This document shows positions 46,902 to 58,700 of a stretch of 64,000 bases of DNA, in pieces. Numbering within the stretch: the stretch's first letter is position 1; each line of letters starts with the position of its first letter. The DNA lies in the NCBI GenBank assembly GCA_002748155.1, contig PDRO01000002.1, positions 124,001-188,000 on the forward strand, read 5' to 3'. The position numbers and the translations under genes are program-made. The notes under the pieces were generated by a model that did not search any database, was not told where the DNA came from, and saw only the letters and a list, made by a program, of their open reading frames with translations. The stretch is from Actinomycetales bacterium (GTDB taxonomy: Bacteria > Actinomycetota > Actinomycetes > Actinomycetales > Dermatophilaceae).

Positions 46902-48202
46902 GACATGACCTCGAACCACCGGCTACCGAGATGGACACGGGTCCCCGGCGTTACCTGCTGAGGCTGGCCGGGTGGGATCCTGATGGCCGCTGCGCCTGGG
47001 GCGGCAAGTCGCACACCGTTGGTGGATTGAAGGTCTGTCACGGTCAGCTTAGAACCGTCGACAGCCAACAGCAGATGGGTCTTCGAGATCTTCATCGCGG
47101 GATCCTCAACAGCCAGCGAGACGGCCGACGGGTAATTGGCGGGCGGAACGGGGTTCCGGCCGAGGACGAGAGCACCGAGAACCGTGGATTCAGAGTTGTC
47201 GTCGAAGCGGATCGTCGGCACCTCGCTCGCGCCGGGCTCCTCAACCAGGATAGTGTGCTCCGGACCTGAAACCGGTGCCATGCTTCGCACCACCGGCGTC
47301 GGCCTAGCCGGGTCGGAAGCGGGCTCAGCGGGAGGTTGTCCCTCGCGACCGGTTTTGGCAGCGAAAGGTATGCTGCTGATGAAGCCTGCCCCCGGCCCCC
47401 CATCGGCTGGCGGCATGTCAGGTCGTAAAGCTCCGAGTCCAGAACTGGCTGACGGTGGCGACGCGTTCCCGGAATGAGCAGCTGGGATAGCGACTTGGGG
47501 AGACGGCCTGGGACCGGATTCCACGGCCTCCCCGGCCCGGGCTCGCGGGCTTCCGGGAACCTCCTGGATGGGTGAATGACCGGTGATTACTGGCGCCGCG
47601 GCGAATCGATCGCCGCTGGTATCCGGTCGGTCACCGACCACGTCATCAATTATCTGTGTGGTCCCGTCAGGGACGCGTTCCACGATCGTGGCTCGCACCT
47701 CTTGGATTGCCGGAGGGACCGGCCGCTCCATGTCCTGAGCAAGAGTGGGGCCAGCCGGCGTTTCACGGTCGACGACGACTACTCCGACGATACGGTCAAA
47801 CCAGGTTGTCCGCCCGTCGTAGCTCACATAGCAGATGATGACTTCACCGAGCCCCAGCGTCACCATCGAGATGACACCCTGCAGCAAGTGTCGCAAGAAT
47901 AACTTACCGCCGGACGGTAGTCCGGACGCGCGATCCACCGCCACGAGCTTGGTGAACTTGTAGCCGGGCGTTTGCGCTCTGGCGAACAAGAGCCAGAATA
48001 TCCATACCAGATAGGCCAGGTTGACGAGGACGTACGCCCCGAGCCCGATAAGGGCCAGGGTCTCGGAGCCACCGAGCACAAGAAGAAATAAGAGAAGGTA
48101 GCAGAGCAACGTCACGCCAAGCGCGACCCCGAAGGTGATCAGCCGGGCCTTGATTCGGCGTGCTCGGGTGACGGTGCGATCGCTCAGTTCGGGGGTAATC
48201 AC
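46898..48202 (-). CDS. RDD-family membrane protein with C-terminal FHA domain
   Basis: A 434-residue protein. The N-terminal RDD domain has membrane segments near residues 22-45, 52-76 and 110-130, and TPGYKFTKLVAVDRASG. A disordered Pro/Ser-rich linker is followed by an FHA domain (LVLGRNPVP, AMKISKTHLLLAV, DLQSTNGVRL). It tethers a phosphopeptide-reading module to the membrane. It overlaps the transglutaminase-like gene and the phosphatase gene by four bases each. Confidence 0.85.
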   Translation of the reverse strand: MITPELSDRTVTRARRIKARLITFGVALGVTLLCYLLLFLLVLGGSETLALIGLGAYVLVNLAYLVWIFWLLFARAQTPGYKFTKLVAVDRASGLPSGGKLFLRHLLQGVISMVTLGLGEVIICYVSYDGRTTWFDRIVGVVVVDRETPAGPTLAQDMERPVPPAIQEVRATIVERVPDGTTQIIDDVVGDRPDTSGDRFAAAPVITGHSPIQEVPGSPRARAGEAVESGPRPSPQVAIPAAHSGNASPPSASSGLGALRPDMPPADGGPGAGFISSIPFAAKTGREGQPPAEPASDPARPTPVVRSMAPVSGPEHTILVEEPGASEVPTIRFDDNSESTVLGALVLGRNPVPPANYPSAVSLAVEDPAMKISKTHLLLAVDGSKLTVTDLQSTNGVRLAAPGAAAIRIPPGQPQQVTPGTRVHLGSRWFEVMS

Positions 48203-50547
48203 AGAGTAGCCTTTCGCCTGGTGATCCGCGCAAGCAGCGCAAGCCGTTCACTGTCGACGATGGTCGCCGTTTCGCCATCCCGGCGCCGGGCCAGCCGACG
48301 GTGGGCCAATGACCGCAGCGAGAACCGCCCGAGTGTCCGGCGTCGCCATGGCACCGCTGATGCCATCGCGACGAGTGCCTCGTCGACGTGCTGCCACGCC
48401 GTTTCGGCCGCCGACTCCGCAGGGGCATCCGGAGCGAAGGTCCCGTGATCCAGTTCCTCTGCAAGCGCTGCCAATTCGGTATCGGCGAACACGCCACTGA
48501 GAGCTACTGCGCTCTCACGGCGCGTGAGGTGAGACTCCTGCGCGACACCGAGGTCTCGCGCTTGATCGAGCACCTCGTCCCACCCGCCGGCGAAGCGTGC
48601 TCGGATCAGCGCATCGGTCCGTCGAGCCTGCCGCCGGCGACGTTTCGCCAGCAGAATGAGCAGGAAGGGAGCGGCCACGATGCCGATACCGAGGACGACG
48701 ACGCCGGCCACGAGCAGATAGCCAAGCCAGTCCGTGGAAGTGTCGTCGCCTTCTTCTTCGACAGCCTTGTCATCGGACAGCTCAGGTTCTTCCGGCGCCT
48801 GCTCCGGTGGGTTGGGCGGTGGTTCAACCATGGGCCGCGGCTGCGGCTTGGGCTTGGGCACTTGGGTCTTGGGGATTCGGTCACGGTCAGGGGTTGGATC
48901 GAAACGAACCCATCCTGCTTCGTCCAAGTACGACTCCACCCATACGTGAGCTTGAGTGCCAGTCACTTCCCATCGATCAGGCATCGGTGCCTCCGCCTCC
49001 GGGTAGAAACCGAGAACTACTCGGGTGGGAATCCCGAGCTGATTGCCCATCAGGGCCATGGCCGTGGCGTATTGCTCGTCGTCACCGATGAGTATGCTCC
49101 CCGAGAACATCGTCGTGAGGCGCTCGTTGGTATGCCCAGAGCGCGAGATCCCGTCGGCCCCGTCGGAGTAGAAACCCTCGCGCAATCGTGCCTCGATGGC
49201 AGCCATCTGCAGGAACGCCGTCGCCTGGCCCTCGACGGCGTCGGTCGCGAAGCCGCCGAGAACCTCGGGCACACCGACCGCCCGCGGCATGACGAGATTG
49301 CCCGCGCCGCGGTCAGCGAGAACGTCTCGGTCTGCCGAGGTCAGCTGCGCCGCGTACGTGATATCGACCGTGATGGTGTCACCGGCGTTGACCCGTGCCG
49401 TCGTCAAGGCCGAGTTCGTGGCACGGTTGAAATAGAGCCCGTCCCGTTGACGGATGTCATCGCTGGATTCGAAGGTGACGCCGTGGACAGCACCGGTCAG
49501 CGGTAGCCACACATCCGCAAAGCGCTCGACATCGATCTTCAAGGTGGCCGGATCGCCCGAGGTGTCCTGGCCGCCGATCTGACGCCCCACCCGGACGTAG
49601 TCGGACGTTGTCCGCGAGACGTTGTAAACCGTACCGTCGTAGGTATCCATGGTGGCAACACGCAGCCGAGCGTCAGGCGGCATACCGCTGACCGTCATGA
49701 GTGTCTCGTCCTTGAGTTCGGTCTCGTACAACCGGTACTTGGCCAGTGGCGTCGGATAGTCCGCAAGGTTGAGCGGCGGGGCGACATAGTCCCGAAGCAC
49801 ATGCCGGTCGGCGCGATCGGAGGTGGCTGCCACCGCCGCATAGCTGACGCCAGCAGCCACGAGCACGATCCCTGCTGCGGCGACCAGACGCCTAGTCAAT
49901 CGCGAAACGCCGGCCCGAGGGTTGACGAGCAACTCGTCGTTGGCGTCGCGGTAGGAGTCGAGCTGGGCCGAGAACAACCAGCCGAGTGCCAGCACGCCCT
50001 GCAATGCGCCGACGGCAGTCGCGGCCGGGACATCACGGATCCCGAAAGCGATCCCTAAGGCCAACCACACCAGCGGGGTCAGCAATGACGCGTAGATACG
50101 ACGAGTACGGACCGTGATCGTGGCCGCGACACAGCCCAGCACGAGACCAGCCAGCCACGGCACAACCGCTGGGCCGATGAAGTCACCGGACGGAGTGGCG
50201 ACCGTGAGCAGATCGCGCCAGGAGTGGACGATAAGCACCAACAGGCGCTGTAGCGTGTCAAGACTGGGGATGAACCCGGCAATCGTCGTGCCCCGCAGCG
50301 CGACCGCACCACCGAGCGCAAAGTATGCCGCAAGCACAGCGAGCACCGTGGGCAGGATGCTCCATCTCAGTTTGGCCGACACGGCCCCGATAGCTACTCC
50401 GAGGACGACACCGATCGCGCCTGGGACGTAGCCCTGGACGCCACCGAAGACCGGTTGGAAAGCAAGAACGCCTGGCACCATGAGAGCCAAGGACCAAGCG
50501 GCCCGAAAGAGTCGATCCCGTCCGCCCCCTTCACCTAGCGCGCTCAT
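48199..50547 (-). CDS. Transglutaminase-like (TgpA-type) membrane protein lacking the catalytic Cys
   Basis: A 782-residue protein with about seven N-terminal membrane helices (residues 15-240) and an extracytoplasmic transglutaminase-like domain at about 450-555. A Pro-rich stretch, another membrane helix (about 615-640) and a cytoplasmic tail follow. In transglutaminase-like enzymes the motif is GxCxxYA; here it reads GDDEQYATAMALM, so residue 490 is Asp where Cys is expected. The His (534, in AHVWVES) and Asp (550, in WVRFDPTP) remain. It is therefore probably a binding or structural pseudoenzyme. It belongs to the MoxR-DUF58-TgpA trio. Confidence 0.88.
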   Translation of the reverse strand: MSALGEGGGRDRLFRAAWSLALMVPGVLAFQPVFGGVQGYVPGAIGVVLGVAIGAVSAKLRWSILPTVLAVLAAYFALGGAVALRGTTIAGFIPSLDTLQRLLVLIVHSWRDLLTVATPSGDFIGPAVVPWLAGLVLGCVAATITVRTRRIYASLLTPLVWLALGIAFGIRDVPAATAVGALQGVLALGWLFSAQLDSYRDANDELLVNPRAGVSRLTRRLVAAAGIVLVAAGVSYAAVAATSDRADRHVLRDYVAPPLNLADYPTPLAKYRLYETELKDETLMTVSGMPPDARLRVATMDTYDGTVYNVSRTTSDYVRVGRQIGGQDTSGDPATLKIDVERFADVWLPLTGAVHGVTFESSDDIRQRDGLYFNRATNSALTTARVNAGDTITVDITYAAQLTSADRDVLADRGAGNLVMPRAVGVPEVLGGFATDAVEGQATAFLQMAAIEARLREGFYSDGADGISRSGHTNERLTTMFSGSILIGDDEQYATAMALMGNQLGIPTRVVLGFYPEAEAPMPDRWEVTGTQAHVWVESYLDEAGWVRFDPTPDRDRIPKTQVPKPKPQPRPMVEPPPNPPEQAPEEPELSDDKAVEEEGDDTSTDWLGYLLVAGVVVLGIGIVAAPFLLILLAKRRRRQARRTDALIRARFAGGWDEVLDQARDLGVAQESHLTRRESAVALSGVFADTELAALAEELDHGTFAPDAPAESAAETAWQHVDEALVAMASAVPWRRRTLGRFSLRSLAHRRLARRRDGETATIVDSERLALLARITRRKATL

Positions 50548-51776
50548 CGGACCGACCTCAGCGCGTACCCCAAGTCACCGAGTCGGGCCAGGTCGATCAG
50601 CGTAAGGCGACCCACCGTCCGACGCCCGATGGCGATCGTGTCAGCCGCTCGAACTGCGAACCTGGCCAAGTCCAGGGGAATCGCCTGCTCGGCGGTCCGA
50701 AGATCGGTCACGGAGCTCTCACCCCCGGTAACGAGGGCACAAACCGACGCCTCAGGACAGTCTCTGATGGCTCGCGCAGTGGCCGCCCGAAGTTGCTCCC
50801 CTTCGACGAGTTCCAAGCGGGACAACTCGTCAAGCATCCCGACCATCGAGGGGAAGAGCATCGGCCCGGTCGTGGTGTGCACGGTCACTCGTCGTTCCTC
50901 CCGGAACGCCGCAACCCCGATACTCCCGACGACCGACACAGCCAGCTCGAAATCCTCAGCTTTGCGGTAGTCACCAGGGTTAAGCGACAAGAGGAGCAGT
51001 AGGTGCGCCCGCATCGTCTCCTCGAACTGGCGCACGACGAGCTTGCCGGTCCGTGCTGTTGTCCGCCAATGAACCGCACGACGGTCGTCACCAGGCACAT
51101 AGTCACGCAAGGCGTGGAAGGAGACATCCGAGGACGAGAGGTTGGAGGTCGTGACGCCTTCGACGTCCTTGAGGAAGCCCACCGCTCCACTCTCCACACC
51201 GACCAGTTGAGGGTGGATGAAGAGTTCCATCGTCTGGGTCAAACGCTTCTCCCGGCGGAAGAATCCGACCGGGTCCGTTTGGACTGCCATCACCGGCCCG
51301 ACGGGGATGACGGCGCGCCGTTTGGACGGAACGGAGAACAGTTCCTCGTGTTCCTCGTCGCCGGTCAGACCTGGAACCAGGAAACGTGCGACCGCGCGCC
51401 CGACCGGGAGTTCGACAGTCCGGCCCCCGACCCTGCCACCCGCCCGTGGTTTCACTGTTGCTCGCCCCATGCCGAGTTCGCCGATGGCTACGCGTTGCTT
51501 ATGGAGCGTGAGCTCTCCGACGTAGTCCGATTGCCGAAGGACGAACGGGATAGCCAGCGCCACGGACACCAGGGCAGTCACGGCCACGACGCGGAACTCG
51601 GCCCAGCCGAAGCTCCACCCGACAATGGCCGCCGCGATGCCACCGACGAGCACGGTCCAGCCGACGGACGTGAGGGCACCCACCGGCGACGCCAACACGC
51701 GCGCCGACAGCTTCCGTCGCAGTTCTCGCGCCCGGAAGAGCAGCCCGTCCTGGCGGGCGAGACTGGGAAACAGCAT
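50544..51776 (-). CDS. DUF58 domain protein
   Basis: A 410-residue protein with two membrane segments near residues 38-80 and a cytoplasmic von Willebrand-like DUF58 domain. The signature is FHALRDYVPGDDRRAVHWRTTARTGKLVVRQFE. DUF58 proteins are almost always encoded with a MoxR ATPase and often with a transglutaminase-like protein, as here. The ATG of the next gene overlaps its stop (four bases). It is thought to work with MoxR in assembling or activating membrane complexes. Confidence 0.9.
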   Translation of the reverse strand: MLFPSLARQDGLLFRARELRRKLSARVLASPVGALTSVGWTVLVGGIAAAIVGWSFGWAEFRVVAVTALVSVALAIPFVLRQSDYVGELTLHKQRVAIGELGMGRATVKPRAGGRVGGRTVELPVGRAVARFLVPGLTGDEEHEELFSVPSKRRAVIPVGPVMAVQTDPVGFFRREKRLTQTMELFIHPQLVGVESGAVGFLKDVEGVTTSNLSSSDVSFHALRDYVPGDDRRAVHWRTTARTGKLVVRQFEETMRAHLLLLLSLNPGDYRKAEDFELAVSVVGSIGVAAFREERRVTVHTTTGPMLFPSMVGMLDELSRLELVEGEQLRAATARAIRDCPEASVCALVTGGESSVTDLRTAEQAIPLDLARFAVRAADTIAIGRRTVGRLTLIDLARLGDLGYALRSVR

Positions 51777-51779
51777 CGA

Positions 51780-52754
51780 CTAGCTCACCTGGCGCGCCAC
51801 ACTCGGGGCATTCGTTGACTCGAGGGCACGCGCGATCACGGAAGACGCCTGGCTTCCAGCGAACTCCGCCTCCGGCGACATCACGAGGCGGTGGGTCCAG
51901 ACCGGACCGGCAAGCTCCTTGACATCGTCCGGAAGCACGTAGTTGCGTCCATGGGCAGCAGCCCACACCCGCGCAGCTCGCACCATGGCGATCGCCCCAC
52001 GAGTCGAGACCCCCAAGAGGGTGTCGTTGTCCCGCCGAGTGGCTTCGGCGAGATGCTGGACATACTCCAAGACAGCGCCATCGACGTGGTTGTCGATGAC
52101 GAGGTCGGACATGTCCGACAAGGCATGGGTCGCGATGACGGGCTGGATGGAGCGGGACCGGTCCGGGGACGCCGAGCCGGACAACACCTGAAGTGCGGCT
52201 CCCCCTTCCGGGTAGCCGACCGAGGTCTTCATGAGGAAGCGGTCCAACTGGGCCTCGGGCAACTTGTACGTGCCGGCCTGCTCGATCGGATTCTGGGTGG
52301 CGATGACCATGAAGGGTCGACCGGCGCCGTAGCGGGTGCCGTCGACGGTGACTTGCGACTCCCCCATAACTTCGAGCAGTGCCGACTGGGTCTTCGGTGA
52401 GGCTCGGTTGATCTCATCGGCCAAGACGATCGAGGCGAAGATCGGGCCGCGATGGAATTCCCACTGCCCGTTCTTCTGGTCGTACATCGTCACCCCGGTG
52501 ATGTCCGAGGGCAGCAGGTCGGGGGTGAACTGGATCCGACTGTGGGTGCCCTGGACGGTGGCCGCAATGGCGCGCGCCAACGCGGTCTTCCCGGTGCCGG
52601 GGGCATCTTCGAGCAGAAGGTGGCCCTCGGCGAGCAGGCAGGTCAAGGAAAGCCGGATCACCGGGGCCTTGCCCAGCAGGGCCTGTCCGACTGTGTCGGT
52701 CAGCCGCTGGAAGGTCTCGGCGAACCAGGCGGCGTGTTCGGCTGTCATTGCCAT
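51780..52754 (-). CDS. moxR: MoxR-family AAA+ ATPase
   Basis: An AAA+ chaperone of about 324 residues. Walker A is LEDAPGTGKTALARAIA, Walker B is IVLADEINRASPKTQSALLE, sensor 1 is IATQNPIEQAGTYKLPEAQLDRF, and the C-terminal lid contains STRGAIAMVRAARVWAA. ATG 52754 is preferred because GAGGAG lies nine bases upstream and homologues start MxMTxE; GTG 52781 is a longer alternative overlapping the giant gene by 14 bases. It probably remodels DUF58 or transglutaminase-like partners in the membrane. Confidence 0.93.
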   Translation of the reverse strand: MAMTAEHAAWFAETFQRLTDTVGQALLGKAPVIRLSLTCLLAEGHLLLEDAPGTGKTALARAIAATVQGTHSRIQFTPDLLPSDITGVTMYDQKNGQWEFHRGPIFASIVLADEINRASPKTQSALLEVMGESQVTVDGTRYGAGRPFMVIATQNPIEQAGTYKLPEAQLDRFLMKTSVGYPEGGAALQVLSGSASPDRSRSIQPVIATHALSDMSDLVIDNHVDGAVLEYVQHLAEATRRDNDTLLGVSTRGAIAMVRAARVWAAAHGRNYVLPDDVKELAGPVWTHRLVMSPEAEFAGSQASSVIARALESTNAPSVARQVS

Positions 52755-52767
52755 TTGGGAAGACTCC

Positions 52768-55700
52768 TCATCGTTGCTCACAGCTAATCAAGTCGGGCCT
52801 AATGAGATACGAAGCTGCAACTGGTTTCCCGACCGGTCCTTGTGGACTGTCAGGACCCCAATCGCCGCCGCCATTGACGCGGATCGTCGCGGAGAAGTCC
52901 TGGTAGCCGCCTAGTGCGCCCATGAAGCAATACACATTCGAGTTCGGGTTCCAGTTGCGCAGAGTTAAGTTGAGGATTTGGAGTCCGTTCCATGTCGCAC
53001 CTGAATCCGTCGTGACTGCCGTCGGTGAAGGCCAGGTATTGGCGCAGGAGTTGCCGGACCAGGAGCCCCAGAGACCGGTCGAGTCTCGGGTTCGGGCACG
53101 GACGCACTTTCTTTGGTTGCGGCCGTTGCCCTCGTTCCGTGACCCGGACAAGGTTGAGGTCGTGCCGTTCCAGTCGGAGGTGTCGACTTGGATAGCCGTG
53201 ATACGACGGCCATTGGCAGTGCTGGCGCCATTCCAGTTCAGGGTGACGTTGTTCACGTGACCTTGCGCGTTGACGGCCGGTGCTCTAGGAGGGCCGTAGG
53301 TGTTGACGGTGGCGGTGGTGAAGGGGCCTTGGGCAGTTTCGCCGTTGACGGAGCTGACTGCTCGGAGCCGAACCGTGACCGTGGTGCCGTTGGGGAAGGC
53401 ACCGGTAGTAATGGACTGTCCAGGGGTGACCCATCCGGAGGCCCCACCGGCGAGCCATTGATAGCGGATCTCGGCGCTGGTGGCACCGTTACCGGCAGCG
53501 GAGGTGAAATTGGCCCGGGCCGTGTTGTTGGCACCGGTCGGGGTGAGGCTGAAACCGCCGGGGCGGCCGGGGGGCTGGAAGGCCCGGACAGCGTTGGAAG
53601 CAGGTGACCAGTCGCTCCACTTCCTGGACTTGTTGGTGACCCGGACTTCGAAGCTCTGGTCATGGGTGTCGACGGCCATGGTCACCGCGGTCGAGGTTGC
53701 CGACCCGGAATAGATCACCGTCGTAGTACCAGTGCGGCGCAACTCGTACGTGAATGAGGTATCCCCGTTGGAGAACGCCGGAGGTGACCAGGTCACGGTC
53801 GCTCGGGGTGCTGCGGTGGACACAGGATCCTTGTCAACGTGTGGAGCTGCTGGTGGGCCAGGTTTTCCAGCCGGGATCTCCGGCGGCGAGGACCAACCTG
53901 ACGGGTCACTAGGGTGCTCGAACTGGTTATGCGCAACGACTTGGAACTCGTATGCGGTCCCGTTTGCCAACCCGGACCACGTCAACGACGTGCCGGTGAC
54001 TTCCTTCTGGGTGATCCCACCAGCAGCCGGACGAATCGAGACGGTGTACCGGTCGACCGGTGACCCACCATCAGGAACCCCACCATCAGCCCACTTGAGA
54101 GCGATGGACGTGTCCCCGAACGTCGCAACCGGCACTGACGGCGGGTTGGGTTTGACGTCGGGGCGGACCACGTTGCTCGGCGCGGATCGGGCTGATTCAC
54201 CGACTTCGGTGGTCTCGGTCACGGTGAACGTGTAGTCGCGATTGTTTTCCAACAACCGAGTCAGTTCACACACGGTCACTCGCCCACAGTCCTTGGACCC
54301 GCCGTCCCAATACACGGTGAACCCGGTCAGAGTCCCCCCACGCAGATCCCCCGCACTCCAAGTCACGGTGGCACTCTTGGACGCGTTCGTCACCGCTTCC
54401 ACGTTTTCCGGGGCCCGGGGCTGACCCTTGACAGTCGCCCGCACCACCCCCGTGACGAACCGGCTCGCGTCCTTGGTGGCGTCCTGGACCTGGTAGGTGA
54501 CCACCATCTGACCGTCAAACTCCGCCGCGGGCGTAATCGACAACGACAAACCCGACCCGGTGACCGTTCCCGACCCAGCCGGGCTCACCGTCGGCGCTCC
54601 TGCTAGCGACACCACTCCACCACGGTCGGCGAACGGGTTGGTCACGTAGCTGTCCAAGTCGATCGAGCTGGTCTCCCCGGACCGGGCCTCCGTGATCTCT
54701 GCATCCCGGGTCGTGATCAACGGCCGTGTCGACGTGATCACCCGCAACGGCACCGTCGCGGTCACCGGGTCGGTGGACCCATCTGTGACCGTTACCTCGA
54801 CCGACCCGGTCGTCCCCACTGGAGTATCCGCAGGGGCCGACACCACCAGTTTCTGACCCTCCACGGACACCTCGAACCCGGACGTCGCCGTACCTGCTCG
54901 GAACGACAGCTTGGCCTGATCCCCTGGATCCGGGTCAGTCACCATCGCACCCACGTCGAACTGCTCGGGCGCCTCACCCGGTGCCACAGCAATCTCACTG
55001 GGCTTGAACACCGGCGGGAACAACCCCGACGACTCCACCACAATCGGCAACTGCAACGTCGCCTTCAACCCCCGTGGATCCTCGATCGTCTCCCCGTCGG
55101 TGACCTCGAACGACACGAACGTCTCGCCGATGAACGACGCCTCCGGGGTAAACGCCAACGACCGGTCACCGGTCACCAGGTCAGCTCCATCCCCACCCGT
55201 GCCAGCCGACACCTTCGTCGCCGATGTCAACACCGCCCGATGCCCCGCCCGAGTCATCACGTACTCGTCGAGATCGATCTCCAAGGTGTCCCCGCCCTTG
55301 ACCTTCGCCGGCACCAACTCCGGATTCAACGTGGGTGGCGTCTGCTCGGCACCCGGCACGATCACTGCAGCCTTCGCACTCAACCCATCCGGATCCGTGA
55401 TCGTGTACAACACCACCTGCCGGTCCTGCGCCACCGGCACCACGACCTGCTCCCCGGCAACCCGCGCGGGGGACTCCACCGACACTGTCAGCTTCCCGGT
55501 GCTACCGTCCGGGTCGGAATCATTGGTCAACACATCGACCGAGACCTCGGACAAGCCCTTGATGTCCTCGGAGGTCAGCGGGTCATCGACAGCAATCGGC
55601 GCCACCGGTGGAACCTGCTCATCCACCAACACCGTGATCACCCCACGTGCTGACCCACCCTGCCCGTCAACCACGCGGTAATAGAACTGCAGCATCCCTG

Positions 55701-58700
55701 GCTGTTCCGGCGTCGTGATCCGAACTCTCTGACCATTCAGCGACGTGACCGCATTCGTCCGGTCGTCAACCGGCTCCACCGACCCATCCACCAACGTGAC
55801 ATCGTCGCCATCAGGATCAATATCGTTCGCCGTCACATCAACTTCGATCTCCGCCCCGGGCCGGGCCGCCGTGTTATCCGCCACCGCCACAGGATTCTGA
55901 TTCACCCCGACAGCCGGCGCGATCCCCACCCGGACCTGCGCCGAGCCCTCACCACCAAAACGATCCCGAACCTTATACGTGAACGTGTCCGTCCCGAACG
56001 CGCCCTCAGGAGCTGTGTACGCGATATAACCACGCTCAATCTCGGCCTGCCCCAACTCTGGGGAATCACCAAGCCCGACGACCTGCACCGAGTCACCATC
56101 CGGATCGACACCATCCAACGGCACCGTGATATTCACGGTGTTACCAGCCACCACACGAGCCTCGAGCGGCCTCGGCTGTGGCAACTGATTCTCCTTGTCG
56201 AACGCCACCACCCCGACCCGGACCTCAGCACTATCCACATTCCCCGCTGAATCCTCGATCGTATACGTCACCCGAGCCTGACCCGGCTCACCCCCAGCCC
56301 GGAACCGCAACACATCCCCGGACACGAACGCCTCACCGACATCAGTCGCCGAATTGACCTCCACCGAGCCGAGCACCTTCAACTGCATGTTCGTCGGCGA
56401 ATAATCATTTGCCAACACCCGGACCGTGACAATATCCCCAGCCCGGACCAACGCCTCATCGTCCACGGCCACCGGCGGCAACGTGTTCCCCGTCGCCGTC
56501 TCCGGCAACACCATCACCGTGCCCACCGCCGACGCATAACCATTCGAAATCGTGTACGTGAACGGAGTCGGCCCCGGCAAGCCAGCCGGCGCGCTGATCC
56601 GCAATTGCGCCCGGTTCACCACCTCCACCGTCAACCCCGACGACTCAGGCACCGACACACCCTGAATCACCAACACCCCACCCAGCGGGTCGCTGTCGTT
56701 CGCCAACACATCCACCATCGCCGCACTCCCCTCAGGCAGCAACGACAGGTCATTCTCAGCAACGGGCGGATCGTTCTTCCCCGCCGGATCGATAACATCG
56801 ATCCGCACCTCGTTCATAGACCTCGAAACCCCGTCCGAGACCCAATACTGAACGAAGTACATCCCCGCATTCTCGGCAGTGAACTGAAAAAAACCACCGG
56901 CATAGTCCGGGGTGACCGACGTGCCGATCGAAGAATCCCCCACCCAAGTCAACGACAACTCGTCACCATTCGGATCCGTGTCATTACTCAACGGCTCAAC
57001 CCGAATCGACTCCCCCACCGAACCCCAATAATGATCAGCATTCGCGATCGGTGGCACATTTACACCTTTAGGGCTGACCTGGACCCGCACAACCCCCTCA
57101 GTGTCCAACTCCCCATCCGAGACCACCACGCTGATCTCACGCAGCCCGGGGCCGGCCGTCCCCAGATCCTTCACCGTCAACGTGCCGTCCTGACGGTACG
57201 TTACTTTCAATCCATCCGGGCCAACAGCCTTCCGAAGGAAGATCTGATCCCCATCCGGGTCGAACCAATCCGGCAACACCGAATACGTCACCTGCGCCCG
57301 CTCCGCCACTGCCAACCGAGCAGTCCGCACCTGCGTCGGCGCCTCGTTACTCCCCACGGGGACAACCCGAACAGTCACCGTCGCCGGCGAACTCCGCTCC
57401 TGTCCGTCATCAGCCCGATAGGTAAACGAGAACGACCCGGACGCCTCAGCCGGCAAATCGACCCGCAGCCCCCGGGCACCCTTCGTCGGGATCACCGACA
57501 CCCCCTCCGGCACCTGCTCCAGCACCGCCGTCAACACGTCCCCATCCGGATCCGTGTCGTTCGCCAGCACCGGCAACGTCGTCGCCGCACCAGCCCGCGC
57601 CCCGAACTCGTCCGGATTCGCTGTCGGCGGATGCTGATCCTCGGTGAAATCCGGAGCGACTGCTTCGTCCAGATCACCATCAGTAGCCTCGTCGTCCTCC
57701 TCTTCCTCGACCTGAGACTTCACCACATCCCAGTTATTGACGACAGACATCCCGTCCGACGGCAAATACACATCACCCGTTACATTATCGTTGACAACGA
57801 TAACGCGCCGGTTCGTCCGGAACGATAAATCCCGAGCGCCCACTAGATCCGGATATACACGATTCACATCATCAGCATCACCCGGGCAATCACGCACGAA
57901 CGCCCCCGATCCCGACCACACCCCATACCGGCACCCTTCGTGGAACACCGGTGCCGCAGGCTCCCCCGACACACCGACCGCAACCCGCTCCGGCTCCCCT
58001 CCATCCAACGGATACGAACGCAACTCCGAACCCGCCGCCACCAACACCACATGACCAGCCGGCCCCGGCGGTTGCACCACCACAGACTCCGCCCCAGCAA
58101 CACGCATCTCAGCGCTCGGAGTAATCAGACGCCCGGACTCCCGGTCGAACGCAACGACCACATCACCCACTGCCGTCAACTCAGCACCTTCAGGCACCGA
58201 AGCGGCCAAAGACCCCCCATCCCCGACAACCCACCCATCAACATCAGACCACGTCAAAGACCGCATCGACCCATCTGGAGCCACCGCATAACCCATCCCG
58301 CCAAGCGTCATAACTCCAACAACACCCGGCTCGTCAGTCACAATGGGGTCTTGGCTCACATCAAACCCAGCCAACCCATCAACACCCATTGCCCACACCG
58401 ACCCCTCAACAGGATCGGACACGACCAACCGGCCGCCCCCATGACTCGCGTGCAACGACTGACGATCCAGCTGCCCCGTAATCGCGACCGTGCTCGGATC
58501 AACCCGCTGCAGCGACCGGGACCCACGATTGTCGATCAACACCGACGGGCCCGCCTGCAGAAGGTCGAACACGCTGTCCAACGCCTTCAAGCCGCCATCC
58601 AACGTCCGCGACTGCGCATTCAAATGGCCCACCAGGCGAGCTTGGGTATTCACGACCCACACCCCGCCATCGTTCAGCACTACCTGAGCAGCAGGAACCC

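Noticed and set aside
56605..57828. Plus-strand ORF of 407 codons opposite the giant surface-protein gene
   Set aside because: Arg/His/Pro-rich shadow; the minus strand shows clear repeated Ig-like modules.
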